Counted from the first letter of the stretch, positions 1 to 14,944 are shown. The stretch: 64,000 bases of DNA from Viscum album (GCA_963277665.1 OY728122.1:1549894868-1549958867); one strand, 5' to 3'. The notes: a model not told the origin generated them from the letters alone. A program made the numbers and translations.

Positions 1-162
1 ATGGTTATTATTTAAAACCTAAGTGAGTTGTCCTAGTATGGTGATATGTTGATCAACAATAGTTGCTTCACCAACTCCACTATAATTATCTTTAGTAGGA
101 GGGAAATACCATCATGGATTACGTGGATTGATACAGTTTACATTCCTTCCACCAGGCGCCAT
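1..162 (-). pseudogene. gag N-terminus of element A (fragment, with stops)
   Basis: An ATG at 162-160 on the minus strand opens a frame of 54 codons to the window edge, starting MAPGGRNVN and including YFPPTKDN and DQHITILGQLT. It aligns with the gag start of element G (MDGTRRNRVN, then LVDMLT before a stop). Two in-frame stops, after residue 16 and after the ILGQLT motif, break it. Gag forms the virus-like particle in which reverse transcription takes place. Only the poorly conserved N-terminus is visible, so the call rests on position after LTR and primer-binding site and on similarity to G. Confidence 0.65.
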
Positions 163-650
163 TTCTAAAGAGTGACACAAACAATATTAGTTTATAAATC
201 ACAATAAATAATTCCAATCTTGTAAAACTGTTAACATATATCAAATAGTTATAGATATAATAAATAATCATAAAAATGTTTTATTTATTGGAAGTATAAA
301 CTCATAAACCCTTCATGATGGTTTGTAAATAAAATTAAAATTATCCTAGTCATATCCCCCGATAGTGTCGTAACCAAGAGTGCAACAAGGCCTGCTGTCG
401 TGCACCAGTTCCAGTTCGAGTCAAGCTCAAAGTAGTGTTTTCCGGTTTTACACCTAGGTACATCTATGATAGAGCTGCCTCTACCGTCTCATGTCTAAAA
501 ATGGATTCATTTCTTGGAAAACTCACAAATTCTCTACAGTACAAAAATTCTTGGATGTTCCTCTATATTAATCATCAAAGTCTCTCTTAGGGAAGTGTTC
601 TCTAATCATAGTTTTTCCAAATCCAGTTTCCAAGGTTTTTACTAAACTAT

Positions 651-661
651 CTATGATACCA
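651..661 (-). other. Primer-binding site of element A (initiator tRNA-Met type)
   Basis: On the minus strand the bases read TGGTATCATAG. The 3' end of plant initiator tRNA-Met gives TGGTATCAGAG, so there is one mismatch. The site lies two to three bases past the LTR end, where minus-strand cDNA synthesis would start. Confidence 0.75.
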
Positions 662-2279
662 ACAATAATGCCCCAACCCCAGTTACCCAGAGTTTGTGTA
701 TTATTACATAACATTGTCATGATACAAGGAATCATGTCCCGAAAGACTGATTAGTTTATTAGCCTTGGAATTACTAGATACATTCACATGTTTTAAATTA
801 CATCATGAAATAAAAATATCTACAACATTTTTCCCCTTTTTAAACACACTTATATCCTTATCATATCCCTGTTGGTCAACCATTAAATACTCCTTCGCAT
901 ATTGGGAAAAATAACTCATAGAAATGGGTGAGAATATATTCTCAGTAAGGATAACAATATAGCGAAAACTTTAAAAAATAAGCATAAACATTTAAGGAAA
1001 TGTATTAAACTAAAACCAAAGACTTTTAAACTTATACTTCATCATAATATGAAAAATATGAAATCAAATAATTCCATTTACTTATTAGAATGAATATTAT
1101 ACTAGTAGAATAATAACATGCAATATCAATACCCACTTTCATAATGATGGAATGCAAAAGGCCAGAATTCATAACCACATTGTCAAGGCCTTGTACCAAG
1201 ACTACAAATAAGATTTTTTCAAGGCCTTGTTCGCAAAAGCTAGTTTGTCTTATGATCCCTACCGATGCATCGAGAAGTTATAGCAGCCTCCACCCATCAC
1301 TTACTAAGTCCAATGCATTCCTCTTAGAAAATGTTTAAACATAACAAAATTATTCATTTTAAAACTAGCATATGAAATGTCAATAGTTTATAAACAAACC
1401 TTGAATGGTGTAAAAATAACACATCCATGGTCAAGAATATATCAATACCATAAATAAAATATGGATGTTTTGTATCATAATAAATCAACTTCAAATAATA
1501 TTAAAATCCATCAAAATATGTTGACATTGATGAAATCAAAAAAAAATTAGAGAAATATCTATTTCTATTTTGAAATCATTTACAAGACATGTAATTTTAA
1601 AAGAAAAAATTTATTTTGAACATGTTATTATAATATTTTAAGGGAAGTGTTGATGATGTTATAATGGCAGAAAATAGTAGTACCCGCTGTATAAGTTAAA
1701 AAACATTCTTACCTTAATTTTGTCAAAAAGGTCATAAAGTACCTTTTTTGGAAAAGGACGAAAATATTCCATTTAAAACATATAAGGTAAAATAATTGTA
1801 TAAATGACATTAAACAATATTCTAGTAAATGGTATAAATGTTTTGAAATAAATTTTTAAGATAACACGGATGTGGAGGATAAAGAGGTCCCAATAGATAC
1901 TTATATAAAAGCAACCTCAGATAATGAAGAGATTGTGGAATTTACCTTTTCCTTGTACTTTTCCTTGGTCAAGGGTACATTAACCTCCTATATAATAGTT
2001 AAATAATTGTTATTAAGTTATTAAAAAAACCATATAAAAAATATGATATCATATATTATCTTTCAATATTAATTTGTTGTTAATATTTTTGCATTATTGC
2101 GGTTTCAGGTGTTAACTGATTTGTTTTCCTTTATATGTTTTGTTACATAATACATGTTTGTTATGGATTGGATTTATTTGATTCATATAAAGAATTATAT
2201 TAAGTTCATAAACATTATTTGTAATCATAAAATGAAAATTATTCTTGAATGATTACAGTGGGGATTGATTCTCATCTCG

Positions 2280-2315
2280 TTCGTGGAGACGGTAGTCCGT
2301 ACGTACGCACAAGCG
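2280..2315 (-). promoter_or_regulatory. GTACGTAC / GTCTCCAC motif, copy 1 in element A
   Basis: The plus strand shows GTGGAGACGG followed by CCGTACGTACGC. The reverse complement matches a motif present twice in the LTR of element G and in weaker form in the 3' LTR of D. It is CpG-rich inside otherwise AT-rich DNA. A regulatory function is inferred, not shown. Confidence 0.5.
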
Positions 2316-2463
2316 ACAATATTATTATATTGACGGACAAATCGTATGTAATTGTATGGTATATCATATATAATGAATAATTAACATATTAGATTTATTA
2401 TTTACATCAGTTATACTCATTATTATATCCATCAATATAATTAAGTGTTTGAATAACAAACTA

Positions 2464-2502
2464 CACCACGACATGGAGACGGTAATCCGTACGTACGCAT
2501 GT
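2464..2502 (-). promoter_or_regulatory. GTACGTAC / GTCTCCAC motif, copy 2 in element A
   Basis: This is the second copy of the motif, about 185 bases from the first (CACGACATGGAGACGG then CCGTACGTACGC on the plus strand). The same spacing is seen in element G (58111 and 58299). Confidence 0.5.
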
Positions 2503-2842
2503 ATGGTTACATTGTCATTTATAGGATGGATAGAATAATGAATATGATTGTACCATTTTTATAATAACATAACAGTATAAATAAGTTAATAGAGTATTTA
2601 TTTAAGAATTGAAAAACAAAGAAAGAGAAAGTGAAAGAAGAAAATAACTTGAAAGAGGTGATGAACTATTTAGCTCTTCTTCAGGTTCTTCCATTTGATT
2701 TGATCAAATGGGCTCCTTAGGTTGTATTTATGACAAATGGATGGCCTATAAAATTAAATTAGGAAATTTGGGAGGATATTTTTGTAGGGTTTTTCCAAGC
2801 TAAAAAACATTGGATGTGTGAAATTAAGATAGGGGAAGTGCC

Positions 2843-2850
2843 CTTTTATA
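2843..2850 (-). promoter_or_regulatory. TATA box in LTR of element A
   Basis: The minus strand reads TATAAAAG in a pyrimidine-rich context (CTCTCTTATAAAAG). The same box and context occur in the LTRs of element D (24928, 30207) and element G (57766), so it is the likely polymerase II promoter of this family. Confidence 0.65.
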
Positions 2851-4393
2851 AGAGAGGTGAGGGTCATTTTAAGTAAAGATTGAAATATTATTTTATAATA
2901 AAATCACATTATTTTTCTAATGGATCCAAAATAAATTATTTAAATTATAAGGTGGGGATGGGTCAAAAAACTCTCTACTGATAGGTTTTAGATAGGTTCA
3001 GGTCATCATATTAACCTTATCTTTTAGATTTTACTCTTAGATAAATTGTTTGTCATTTTCCATGTCTCTTTGTATTTTTATAGTATATGGTTAATAAACA
3101 TACTATAACATTACAAGGGAACCAAATGTGGTTCATTATTAATATATATAACCTTATCAATGTCTTTTGGCAGAACTTTATATTTTTAAGAATATTATAA
3201 CAATTAATAATATAATATTTGTTTTCAAAACTCAATTATGTCAATTTTGACACTATTTAGTATTTGATTTTTTTAAAGCCATAAATACATTATCACTTCG
3301 AATAAAATTTATTTAAACAACCCTAAAATTTAATATTAAGATATTAAATTTGTTTAATTCTTCATAAATATCAATTTAAATTTACTTAGATATTTATAAT
3401 ATTAATTATTTTAATATTTCATTAATAAGGTAATTACAACATCATCATTGTGTCATAAATAAATTAAATTATCTAATATCTTAATATAATAAATAAAATT
3501 TGATTATGTAGGAAATATTTTTAGCATTCTAATTAATTATTATAGTATTATTTATATTGTGTTTAACCTTATATTAAAAATGGTTTAGTAATTGGACATT
3601 GAATTTAACTCTTTTAACTATTCTTTAAATAAAAATAATAATACATGTTCTAATATAATACAAGTGGTTAAAATAGGATCATATTTTATTCCTAAATTAT
3701 TTTTGGACGAATTATAATTATACAAGATAATTATTATAGGTGTTAGGGTAATTATTATATCATTTTTACCCTTAATTACCCTATTTACTTTTAACCGTGG
3801 TAAATAAAAGTCAAAAGTTACTATTAACCAATAATTATTTTAATCTTATTGACCCAAATTTTACTTCATGATATTTATCGTGTCTCTCATATTTTTGAAA
3901 TTCAACTCACAGAAGTGGTAAAATTATGTTTTATGCAAATTTTCAAATACTCCTAGGAGGTGGGTAAAAGACGGTAAAAAGTTCAACAAAATTTTTATAT
4001 ATCTAAAAATATTTTAAAAATACTCCAATGAATTAAATTGAACATATATAGTTATTATGAATCTATTTTGACCTAAAATAAATTTAAATAAGATAAATAA
4101 TTATTTCAAAAAAAAGTGGTTTTAACCAATAACACAATGTTTTTCAATATTCATAAAAAATTGAATGTTTTTAGAAAAATTCCAAAAATTCCCCCAAAGT
4201 GAATTTCAATTTTTTGAATCCAAAAATATAGTCAAATTTGAAATATAAAATTTAAAAAATTTAAAAAATTGGGTATTAATATTCATAACAACTAGTTTGA
4301 TTGGTTGTGGTGTGTTTGAACTCGAAGTGGTGTAAAACACAACTTATTGTACTATTCAAAGGGAAACATAACTTGGATTCTTGGGGTGTTACA

Positions 4394-7300
4394 TTAGCAC
4401 AAATTGGATTATTATTACAAATGTATTCTTTCTGATGGTTGATATAAGATAGTTAGAACCAACTGATATTGGTATTAACTAAAACATTAGCAATATGCTT
4501 GTATAGTTTTTTATTATATCTCTATATTTGTGACTATAATGTTAACACAATTCAATAATTTTATAATCTTATAAATATATACATAAAAACATCTATTATA
4601 GATAATATACCATATTTTAATCTTTATCTGGTGAAAAATGCCTTTCTTTTATTCATATGAAATTAATAATGGGAATGTTCCATATACTCTACATATATCT
4701 TATCACCAAGAATGATACCAACTTTATACATGATTTTGTTTTTAATGTTTTTAATCTATTTTCCAATATTTTATACACAACTATTTGGGATATTATTTAT
4801 TTTTTAGGATTCATCATACTTTCAATCCTATCAATATACTACTAGTTGGAATTCTTCTTATTTCCTATGTAATGAATTTTTTCTAGAAATTTATTTTAAA
4901 ATTATGTAGCCAAGAATTATATTCACTGTATTATAGTCATATCCAAGAGGAATCTATGTTATTTGGTATGAGGTAATATGAAGAGTTTTTTAGTTTCCCT
5001 AATTAATGAGTGTTGTTTTTTTATAATTTTTTTTACAAAGTTCTAAAATTAATTTAAGATAAAATCTATTAAATTAATATTATATAATGGAAAATGGGAT
5101 TTAGATATGTTTAGAAATATGCTTTTCATGACATTAAATGTTTGAAAAAAAATTATTTTCAAAATTAGGATTTCAGTTTGGGGTCAGGGTACAAAAATCA
5201 TTTTTTATCATTTTTCTTTAAAATGGGTGGGAAATTTGGTAATGAAACTAGTGATTGAGAAAATGGAATGGGAAAGCAATTTTTTAATTTATTTTTATTT
5301 TTATTTTAATGTGATTAGAACAGAGTGTACACATTTTTTTAATATATGTTAAAAATATCATGAAATTTTAAAACAAAATCTTGGAAGTAGTTTTTGGAAG
5401 TATAATTATTAACAGTAATGTTGTCAAAAGAGTATTATTTTCAAAACTCAATTATTGTGTTTATTTTTAAAGTATGAATATATTTTATATAAACTTATCA
5501 TAAAATTTAGTTCCTTTATAATTTGGACATTAATCATAGCTTCAGTATAAGTAGGCCTAGTGTTATATAATATAGGCACGAACAAAGGAATGTCTTTTTA
5601 TTTGTTGATGGTATATAGTATAGTATATGTATTAGGATGTATAAATTGGTATTAATGATTCTTAGTTTATTATTTTCATTTTTTTGATCTGTATTCATGA
5701 GCGAAAAAATGGCATGGAGTTGGGATTCATATTTGGGTGATAATTATTAATTATAAAATTTTAAATTTTAATAATTTGGATCGATTTTGTGAGATATGGA
5801 CTAGAGATGTGATGAATGAAATGAGATATGATTCAATGATATTATTATGTCATTTATTAGAGATATGGTTATGGATTGGAGATTTAGGGATTGATATTTG
5901 TGGGAATTTTTGATGTGGAATTTATTTAGATGTTTTTCATGATCGATTTAATGGATGCAACAATATAATTAATGGAGACTAATTGTAGGGTAATTTTTGG
6001 ATACCATCTCCTAGGTATTCTTGAGGAGAGATATATTATGATGGATATGGTGAAACAAATTGTGTATTAATTAAAAGTATTAATTAATTATTATTTTCAT
6101 AATCATGGACCATGGAATATTAAAGAATATTATTCTTGGAATTTTGGACATGGTTTAGGGATTAATTATAAATTTGGAATTTATTGAAAATATCATATGT
6201 TTTAGTATGAATTTTTATTTGATTCAATATGAGGTTTGGGGTGTGTTAGAGGTTTTTTGGGTTAATGATAAAAAAATTACATTCATTTTACCACTATATG
6301 TGACATTTGGTACATTGTAGAAGGCCACATAATACCTCTTTGATAGGGTAGTGGCCCTAATGCCGTAGGGATTCCATCAAGTAGCTGAATGTACATGAAT
6401 GGGTACACTATATCCTATCAAAATGTTTTGAAGGAGGGTATTTTTTTCAATACACCCTTATTTATACATTCTTTCTTATCCCTAGGCTATATGTTCATCC
6501 AACAGATGTAAATCCATTACAATTTTCTCTAAGGCACCTTCTTTCCCACTTCATTCAATATAATAGCAGGCATGTTTTCATGATATAATCTATTTTGTCT
6601 CTTTTCTTGTCTAAACATCTTTATTCTTCCCTTATTTTCATATTTTCATGTGATTATTATTGATTCTAAAGTGAATCAAGTTAGAGTGTTGTGGAATTCC
6701 CCTTGGTCATCAGACATCAAACTCATGAACATTATATAGGATTGTATTTGTTGATTTCTCACAATGCATCACTCTTTTTACTGATAGTGGATAATGTATA
6801 GTAATGTTATTTTTTATAATTTTGGGTTGTAATTTTGAGATTATTTCTAGAAATTTATTAAGTATTTAGGTTATTATATTTTAGGACAGATTTTAGTTGT
6901 TGATTGTCTTTCCTTCTTCGAGTTTTGGGTTTTATTGTTATAATGTGATATTTCATGAGTTTTCTCAATAATGGAACATGGTTTATATTTTTGTGGTGTT
7001 TTCGTAAAGTGGGATTGGAATCATGATGATCTATTATGGTATTGGTAGGAGGTCAGGACTCACTATGTGATATTCCAACAATACCTGTGATATATCTTAA
7101 TTTTTTTTCAAAATTTATAATAAATCTAATATTATATTTTTAAAATTATAAATTTATGGTTTACTAATGAATTTAAATTTTAAAGAATAAATTTTTTTTC
7201 AATGGGTTTACATAAGTTGTTGTATATATATTCATTGCCAATTAATTAACAAAGTGAACCGTAACATACTGATTATATTGTACTAATCAGAAATAAGTTT

Positions 7301-10300
7301 TTATATTTATTAATGACTTTCCATTCATTGGTATACTAACTGAATGATATTCATGTGATATCTGTAAACCCATGTATCTCTTGGTAGTGAAATTTTTTAT
7401 TGATTTTAAATATGGTTTGTAATTTTAACCCTTGGAGAGTTCATGGAATCTTACCATTACAAGTAAAAATTATAATACAATATTCACTATGTAGTCTAAT
7501 ACCTCATTGTTCATTAATACAGAACCATGTTACACTTATTATAATCCCAAAAATATTCTATAATATGAATCCCATATTAAAAATTATTCCTAAAAATATC
7601 TATAAGTCAACATTCCATAGTCTACCTATATTTAAGAGAGTGATTCTATGGAAATATAGTTTTTTGGTTTACGACGTAGGAATAAGTGATTTAACATGAA
7701 AAAAATAGTTTTTGATCAAATCTGTATAATAGATAAGTACCAAATATTTCATAAGTTAATATGGTGTGGGATGTTTTAGAGTTATTTCCCTATACTAAAA
7801 TAATATATACTTTATGTTACATTGTATAGATAATTGTTAATATTTATTGACATCTTATAACATATTTATTATTCTTATACATTAATATATCATAATAATT
7901 CATGTACCTAACTTTCTCATTGAATGGTAATAACATCTCCCCATGATGATGATAAAATTGATGTATTATATAATGATATTATTAAATATATTTCATACAT
8001 TTAGATTAACATTCAATGAATGAGTACATAATATTTCACAATTTCATGTTCTCGATACCCATAAGTGGATGCAAATTTGTCTCATAATTTTTTCATTTTG
8101 AAATATCCATGAAGGTAGGTTATTAGGATAAGATCACTTGTTTGAATTCCTCATGTTTATAGGTAATTGGATATTCATATATGTGGACATGTTTAATGAT
8201 CCAGACACTTGATATTATTATTAATGTATATCATGCATCACACACATTGATATATTGATGACAAAATGATAAAATATGATCACAGAGAGGTATGGTATAT
8301 TTGGTTTGTCATGTGTGATATTTAAATGATGAATAAGTCAATATAATATTTTTCTCTTCCTTTTTATGTATGTTGATATCTCAGGTCCTTTTAAATGAAA
8401 AGAACTATCAAGATAAAGATTCATAGACATTGTGATTGATGAGTTGATTTCAAGAAGAAAATAAAATATTTATTGAGAATATAAGTTGATGACATAATTT
8501 TTCTTCATGATTGATTTGAGATATCATGAAAAAAAGATTATATTTCACAGTGAGCATTCTTATGTGGATGTTGTTGTTGTGTCATTAACATCATCCTCTA
8601 TGGGTGCATTTACCTGTGGCTAGATTTTGATATTTATCTTTTGACAATCCAACATAATGCTACCAAAGAAAACTCCTAGGTGGTCGCACAATTAGTGTTT
8701 CCATTAAATTATGTTTTATTATTTTTGAATTTATTAATTAGGGTAATGGTAAATATCAAGAAAATGGAAAAGTATTTATTCTGGATTTATTGATCGCAAA
8801 AACTCTATCACCATATTTATATAATTTAAATATTAAATATTTATTTACCTATAAGGATGTGAACATATTATTTATTTGTTTATTAAATGAATAGCATTTA
8901 TATATTTTTCAATTTTTAGTAAATTTTAAGGAATGTGGATGGGCCGCAACATATTCTTGGTAACAAAAAGGATTTAATTAATATATATAATTTAGAAAGT
9001 AACGATTTTTATTTAATAAAATTAAACTAATTTCTGAATGTAAATATATTCTATTATATAATAATAATAATAAAATATCACAATGATTAATATATTTGGG
9101 TTCTTATTTCATTAGGAACCATTGTGTATGTATAAATATTAAACCCTATATTTATATATTCCCATTTATATCATTTTAGACACAGTGTGAAATAATTTAT
9201 GTTTTCTGTTACAATTTTTCTTCTTAGAGAATTCACTCAATGAAATAAATATATAGTGTTTATCTATAGATCAAGTGGATTAGTCTATGTAATTTCCCCC
9301 ACTAAATATTGGGAGAACAATAGAGAGGAAATTCACAAGCCTGGAGGATTATATTACGATTAAATTCAACAGTTGAATAAAAACATCCCACTCATGATAG
9401 CACTTCATATTCCATTAGTGTCATTCATATACTATGTATCACATGTATATCACTATTATAGGGATTTTATTTTTGATCCTCTTAGAATAAGGTGGTACAT
9501 CTCAAAAAATGGGTTCAAATTATAAATATCTTCAACAATGAGTTAATATCAAGCATAGGAAATTCTTATTATTAAATTAATTATAAAATATAATGTTACA
9601 GATCTTTTTTTCATGGATAATTTAATTTTTTTCAATTTGTTTTGATATATTAATTAGACATGTCATTTATTCCCTATTTTCTTATATATTATATAATGAA
9701 TTCTATAAAACACATGTTGGAAATGGTCCCAAACACCACTTCTTCTATGATTCGAATCTATATGTGGTATTTTTGAGGTCATGTTTTATTACAAAACTAT
9801 TTTTTTTATTTATAAATATCATGATTCATTTATTATTTTATCATATTAGTTTTCATTTTTTATAACTTATCTCATGATAATACATTCACTGTCTATTATA
9901 TGAACAATAACGGTCTATGTTTGGGTGAACAACACATAAATATACCATCTAGAGGTGTTGGAGATCTATGAAAAACAACATTATTACAATAAGGGTAACT
10001 GAAATTACACATAGTGTATTCCCAATCAACAAAATGGGATACCATAATGTAAATAATGACATTTTTTTTTGGTTTCATAACACAAAATATATCATTTCAA
10101 ATAGAATATGGATTTATAGTTGGCACATGTCTTGGCTTGATAACATGCCATGTACAAAAAAACTACAAGATATGATGGCTCTCTCATTTTCTGGTGAAAC
10201 TATGTTGTAAAATCTTGTAGAATGAATTTTATCATGCCTTTAATACATGCCTCGAGTTAAAATATATCCAGGTAACATCGGACAACCCTGATTAAATGTA

Positions 10301-12663
10301 GTGATGATTTTGTACACACTATGTAACATAGTACTACCCTATGTAGATTTCATGTCACTTACTAATGAATGTAATGTGAGATGGACCTAGGATAACAACA
10401 CAACACATAACCACTAAACATGTTAGGTAATTCGTACTCATTTATGTGGAGTAAAATATCATTCAACCTATACGCCATATAAATTTATTATATCAAAATA
10501 AATTAATTATGATATTAAAATGAACTAAAAATGGGTAGGTAGCATGCACATCATCTGAAATGGATAAAAAATATTAAATTCCTAATTAATTTCCACATAT
10601 GTTTAAAAATTGTATATTATGTGGTTATAATACACACTATGTACATTACATGAGAATTTATTGCGGTACATTCTGGATATGTTAATCTCATTCCCCATGT
10701 GAATTCACGCTGATATGAAAAGTTGAACTAAAGTACGGAACTACAAATTGTGTAACTATGTGTCATTCCATGTATTATACATGCCACATGAATACACTAT
10801 ACACAACCATAGAAGTATATGCACAGTTTGGGTTGGATTTTTCCATGTTGTATCCAAGTAAACCCATTTTACATAAGTAATGTAAATAAGTTTAATTGAA
10901 ATTTTTTAATTTAAAATTATTGATGATAGAAAAATCATTTACCTCCAGGATATAATAGATTAAAATTTATGATAATTTATTAATTATTTATTTATTTAGA
11001 CCATTGATTATTTATTCATGTGAAATTTATCTTAATAAAAAGAGTGATTATAAATGTATGCTATCATGTGGGAATGTGATGTCACTACATGTATTTTACT
11101 AGTCTTGATCTTGGTTGACCAATTTATGTACTAGATTTCTATTTCATATAATATTCGTACATGGGTTTTTATATAAGATATATTTTAATCAATCAAATAT
11201 GGTGTCCTGCGAGTCATATTTACTATTGTTATCATATAGGATATATATATCCATTGATTATTTTATATATCTCATACCATGGGTTCCCCTAACATGCGTG
11301 AGAGTATAAAAAATGTAATGGATAGATTTCTAAGTATTAGAGGTTTATGAGAACTATAATCAATGTGAAACCAACCATGAAGATAAAAAGGTTTATGGTG
11401 GAATGTTGCAACTCAATCCAAGACCATCTCAAGAATTGTTTCCTATTGGGTAATATGTTGATTTATCATTCAATCAATAAATCATCCATCATAACTATCA
11501 GGATCATGTCACAATAAATTTTTTCAAAGTGTATTTTTATCTAATATATATGATTCTTATTTATATGAAATAAAATGTGATCAAATAAACTAAATAAAAT
11601 AATATGACCTAAATGGTAATGTATAAATGGAGTATGCATAAATATAGTATCATTATATGGCTATATAATTATATAAATTCCCTATAATACTGATAATACA
11701 TGTAAATGATAAAATATGGAATATTAGACAAAATATAAAATTACATAAAGAAAATATTAATTTAAAATCCCTTCATTACTTATGTTATGAATAAAACAAT
11801 TAATCAAAGTGCTTCATACCAAAACTCCGGGTTCTTTTAACTATCATATATTTTCAACTAAGGTGTTGGATAAAATTAATTGAGTTTTAATCAATATTTA
11901 ACCTCCAAATAAAGAGGTGGTATAAATTATTGGAAAGTTTTAATGAAATATAAGTTAGGATTTATGGTTTTGGGTGGTTGATCGAAGAATTAAGAAACTA
12001 TATGATATAATTAGTATAGAATGAATGCTTAATAATTTAGAAAAACTATTCAGCAAAATGGTTAGATTATGAGAAAGGAATATTTATTCTTACAAATAGA
12101 ATGTACACGAAATATTATATTCCTATTCTAATGGTTATAGATACTAAGACATGAAAAATATTTTTATAGTAATTATATTACTAAAATAATTTCATATCAG
12201 ATGTATCAGTAATTAAAATCAATGTTTGAATCCACATTTATTTATTGCATAAAAAATGGGACCTCAGTATATCTCCATATGATCAATAAAGGATAAAGGA
12301 TACCTATTATATGGAATTAACACTAAGGAGTGTTATAGGATGTTTTAGTTTAAAATATTCCATGAAACGATGATTTATGTAATAGAGGCCCCATTCCCCG
12401 ATCCTCCCACTGAGGATTAATGTTATTAAGATCTCTCTATCTACTTAAACAAAGGTTGATGCACTAGATTTCCTATGTTTGATGTTATTATATATTTCTA
12501 AAATACTATATAATTAATTTATTTTACATATAATTACCTTTCTATATTTATTTTAAGACCCTTTCGTTAGTTGTAATGTATGTGGGTTCTTTTGAGGGTT
12601 GTTTCGCATGGAAGTATGAACATTTTTGAGCTTTAATGGGTTGGGTAAGATTTGTTCATGGTT
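4394..12663. other. AT-rich DNA without a recognisable gene (8.3 kb)
   Basis: I see no supported gene here. The longest open frame (7400-7699, 99 codons) matches nothing I recognise and has the composition expected by chance in AT-rich DNA. Short frames at 4657 and 9968 look the same. A short run at 8658 opening MLPKKTPRW resembles the basic start of some gag proteins, but nothing recognisable follows. The block probably consists of older transposon remains decayed past recognition by eye. Confidence 0.5.
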
Positions 12664-14596
12664 TGTGTCAACCATGCGGTTGGATTAGAAAATTAAGAGT
12701 AGATGTTAGAGACACAGGAAGGGGGTGAACTATATTTTCAAATAAAAAATGATCTCCCTCACACCCCACAACTTAAAAAATGAGGGGTTTTATAATTGGC
12801 ACATGGTTACTATTAACCATGAGACCTCTCCAACAAACTATTCATGAATATTTTTAATCCCCCAAAAATTTATATTTAAAATATTGAAACCCCCATGTTT
12901 AATCATTAATAAACCCCACTAGAACACAATCACTTTCTTTTGCTATAAAGGCTATAAAGAAGATGTTTTCACTCCTCAAATAGCTTCTCATAGCGGATTG
13001 AATCTTCGTTAATATCATTAGATATCATTTGGGTAAGTAGATATTATCTCAAGTGGATTCTTCTGATTGTCTATCTTATTTTCCAAAAAGGTTTATATGT
13101 AATCATATTGTTGATTTACCTAAAAATATTTTTGATTGAAAAATATTCTAGGTTGTGTGTCTTGATATCTTTTACCTCACTCAACATCTGGGATCCTGTT
13201 TTGGGTGTTGTCTTTGACTATTAATTTAAACATAGGAGGAACCATATGGTTTTTTCCTAAAATTGAAACCCTATAGTTATTTATTGATTTGACATGAGTT
13301 TTTAATAATTTAAAAATCCCAAAATCCAAATTATATTATTTTTTATATTAAAAGGGAATGGAGTTTGTGGAAACCCGAATTTCAATTGAATTGGAATGTG
13401 GGGTAGATTTATGAGAAAAATGATGGCATGAAATGATAATTTCAATCATGGAATGATAAATAATTAAGTATTGATAAAAAATGACTAAATTTAATGTTTA
13501 TTTATTAAAGGAATGAATTTGATTAAAAAAACTCATGGTTTGGTATTGAAATGAAATGGAATGTTTAAAATTGAAATTTTCAAACAAAAAGATTGATTAT
13601 TTTTTCCATAATTGATTAATTGATTTATTTATTTATTGATTAATAAACTTGTAAGATTTTGTAATTATTGGTTAATGGGAAAATTCATTATATGAATTCA
13701 ACTCCCACGACATTTTTTGATGATTAAAACACTAACTAGAGATTTGTAGTATGAATACCTAAAATGGGTTCTCCTATTAGTGTGAAGACTACCCACAATG
13801 GGTTTCACTATTTTGGGTGTAGAATGAAGGTGTTCATAGCTATCTTGAGATGTGATAATTATGTGATTTGTGAGGATCTCGTCAACATAAACAAATTTTT
13901 TATAACTGGTTTAATGTTTTGGTAGACCTGTTTCTAAATTCCATATACTACTGAGTACTTTTGTTTATGATAACTTTTTTAAAAAAATGTTTTATATAAA
14001 AATATCATTTATGTCTATTAGAATTTTTTCTAATATATATTACATATTTTTATTATGATATCTTGTTTTGATTGAAAATATATAATAGTCATGCCATGTG
14101 TTGTTTTATTTTTATTAAGAGAATATGTGGTTTATCATTTTGGATCACTTGGTCAAACCCAATTGTAATTTGAAGATCGCAAACTACCTTTTCCATTGAC
14201 TGTTAATAGACATTCTTATGCCTTATCTGAGTAAAGGGGAAGCTTCACATGTAGGTGGTCTATGTTATTATTCTATGGGCCCTAGAACCATGGGGTGACT
14301 AGTGGACATTTAATCCACTCATTATGATTTAGACCTTTTAGATGATGTTTACATTGATAATGTGTTTTTTGGGTTTGTTTTACCAATTGTTTCTAGTACA
14401 CTCTCATTGAGGACCATTGATCATACTGACTTGAAACATTATATATCATTTTTTGTGGAAACAATAATTCCCTCTATGATCTTGATGATGAATGGTGATA
14501 GTATACAAACTATGGGGACTAGGAGCCCCCATCAAGTCATGTATGAACTCGATTGGGTATTAGGGTACTAGGGTATTTAGGCTACTTTTCGAAAAA
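12664..14596 (+). repeat. 5' LTR of element B
   Basis: Shares many short runs, in order and at a constant offset of about 7000 bases, with 19660-21290, and also matches 21466-23292. It ends just before a tRNA-Met primer-binding site at 14598. The start is estimated from the offset and could be wrong by tens of bases. Confidence 0.65.
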
Positions 14597-14597
14597 T

Positions 14598-14608
14598 TGG
14601 TATCATAG
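14598..14608 (+). other. Primer-binding site of element B
   Basis: Reads TGGTATCATAG, one mismatch from the initiator tRNA-Met complement TGGTATCAGAG, directly after the LTR and before the leader that leads to gag. Confidence 0.7.
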
Positions 14609-14944
14609 GTGTGAGGTTGTGAATCTTATCTAGGTTTCCTAATGTATCTAGAATGTCTAAAGAGAATGTATATCTGAATGTTTGGACAAATAAGGTTGTT
14701 ACGAGTGATTTCCTAGACAAATATCCTCATAACAAGCATTTAGCCATAATCAGTGTTTGTGTATAGATTCCTGAGGAATGTATTGATCTGATTCTAGTAT
14801 TTTCCCTACATTTTTCTTATCTTGTTTAAATCAAAATAATGAATTATGTTTGAAGGATTTATATTCATAAATATTTGATCTGTGTATCCTTGAACTATGA
14901 AATAATTTTTGTGCTTCTAGTTATTTTTATTGATGTTGTGTAGC

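Larger units (their letters stand above)
1..4393 (-). mobile_element. Element A: partial Ty3/gypsy chromovirus-like retrotransposon, minus strand
   Basis: Read on the minus strand, this stretch runs LTR start (4393), LTR end (about 664), primer-binding site (661-651), untranslated leader and gag start (162), then leaves the window. A primer-binding site straight after the LTR shows that this is a 5' LTR and that the element body lies to the left. The LTR and leader match element G at 56129-60180 in order and spacing, including the TATA box and the paired GTACGTAC motifs. The copy is heavily mutated and its gag start contains stop codons. The target-site duplication cannot be checked because the other end is outside the window. 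Confidence 0.82.
664..4393 (-). repeat. 5' LTR of element A (about 3.73 kb)
   Basis: The minus strand begins TGTAACACCCC at 4393, a standard start for LTRs of this group, and ends in a TTATT-like run just before a tRNA-Met primer-binding site. Internal landmarks line up with the LTR of element G: the regulatory pair at 2464-2502 and 2280-2315, TATA at 2850-2843, and a run reading ccttactgag near 943 that matches cccttgctgag near 59690. Its length is close to the 3.83 kb of G. The start is firm and the end is uncertain by a few bases. Confidence 0.8.

Noticed and set aside
7400..7699. 99-codon open frame as a host gene
   Set aside because: No domain, no homology I recognise and AT-driven composition. 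It is isolated in decayed DNA.
8658..8700. Possible gag start (MLPKKTPRW) of a further element
   Set aside because: Only about a dozen codons, with no LTR, primer-binding site or following domain.
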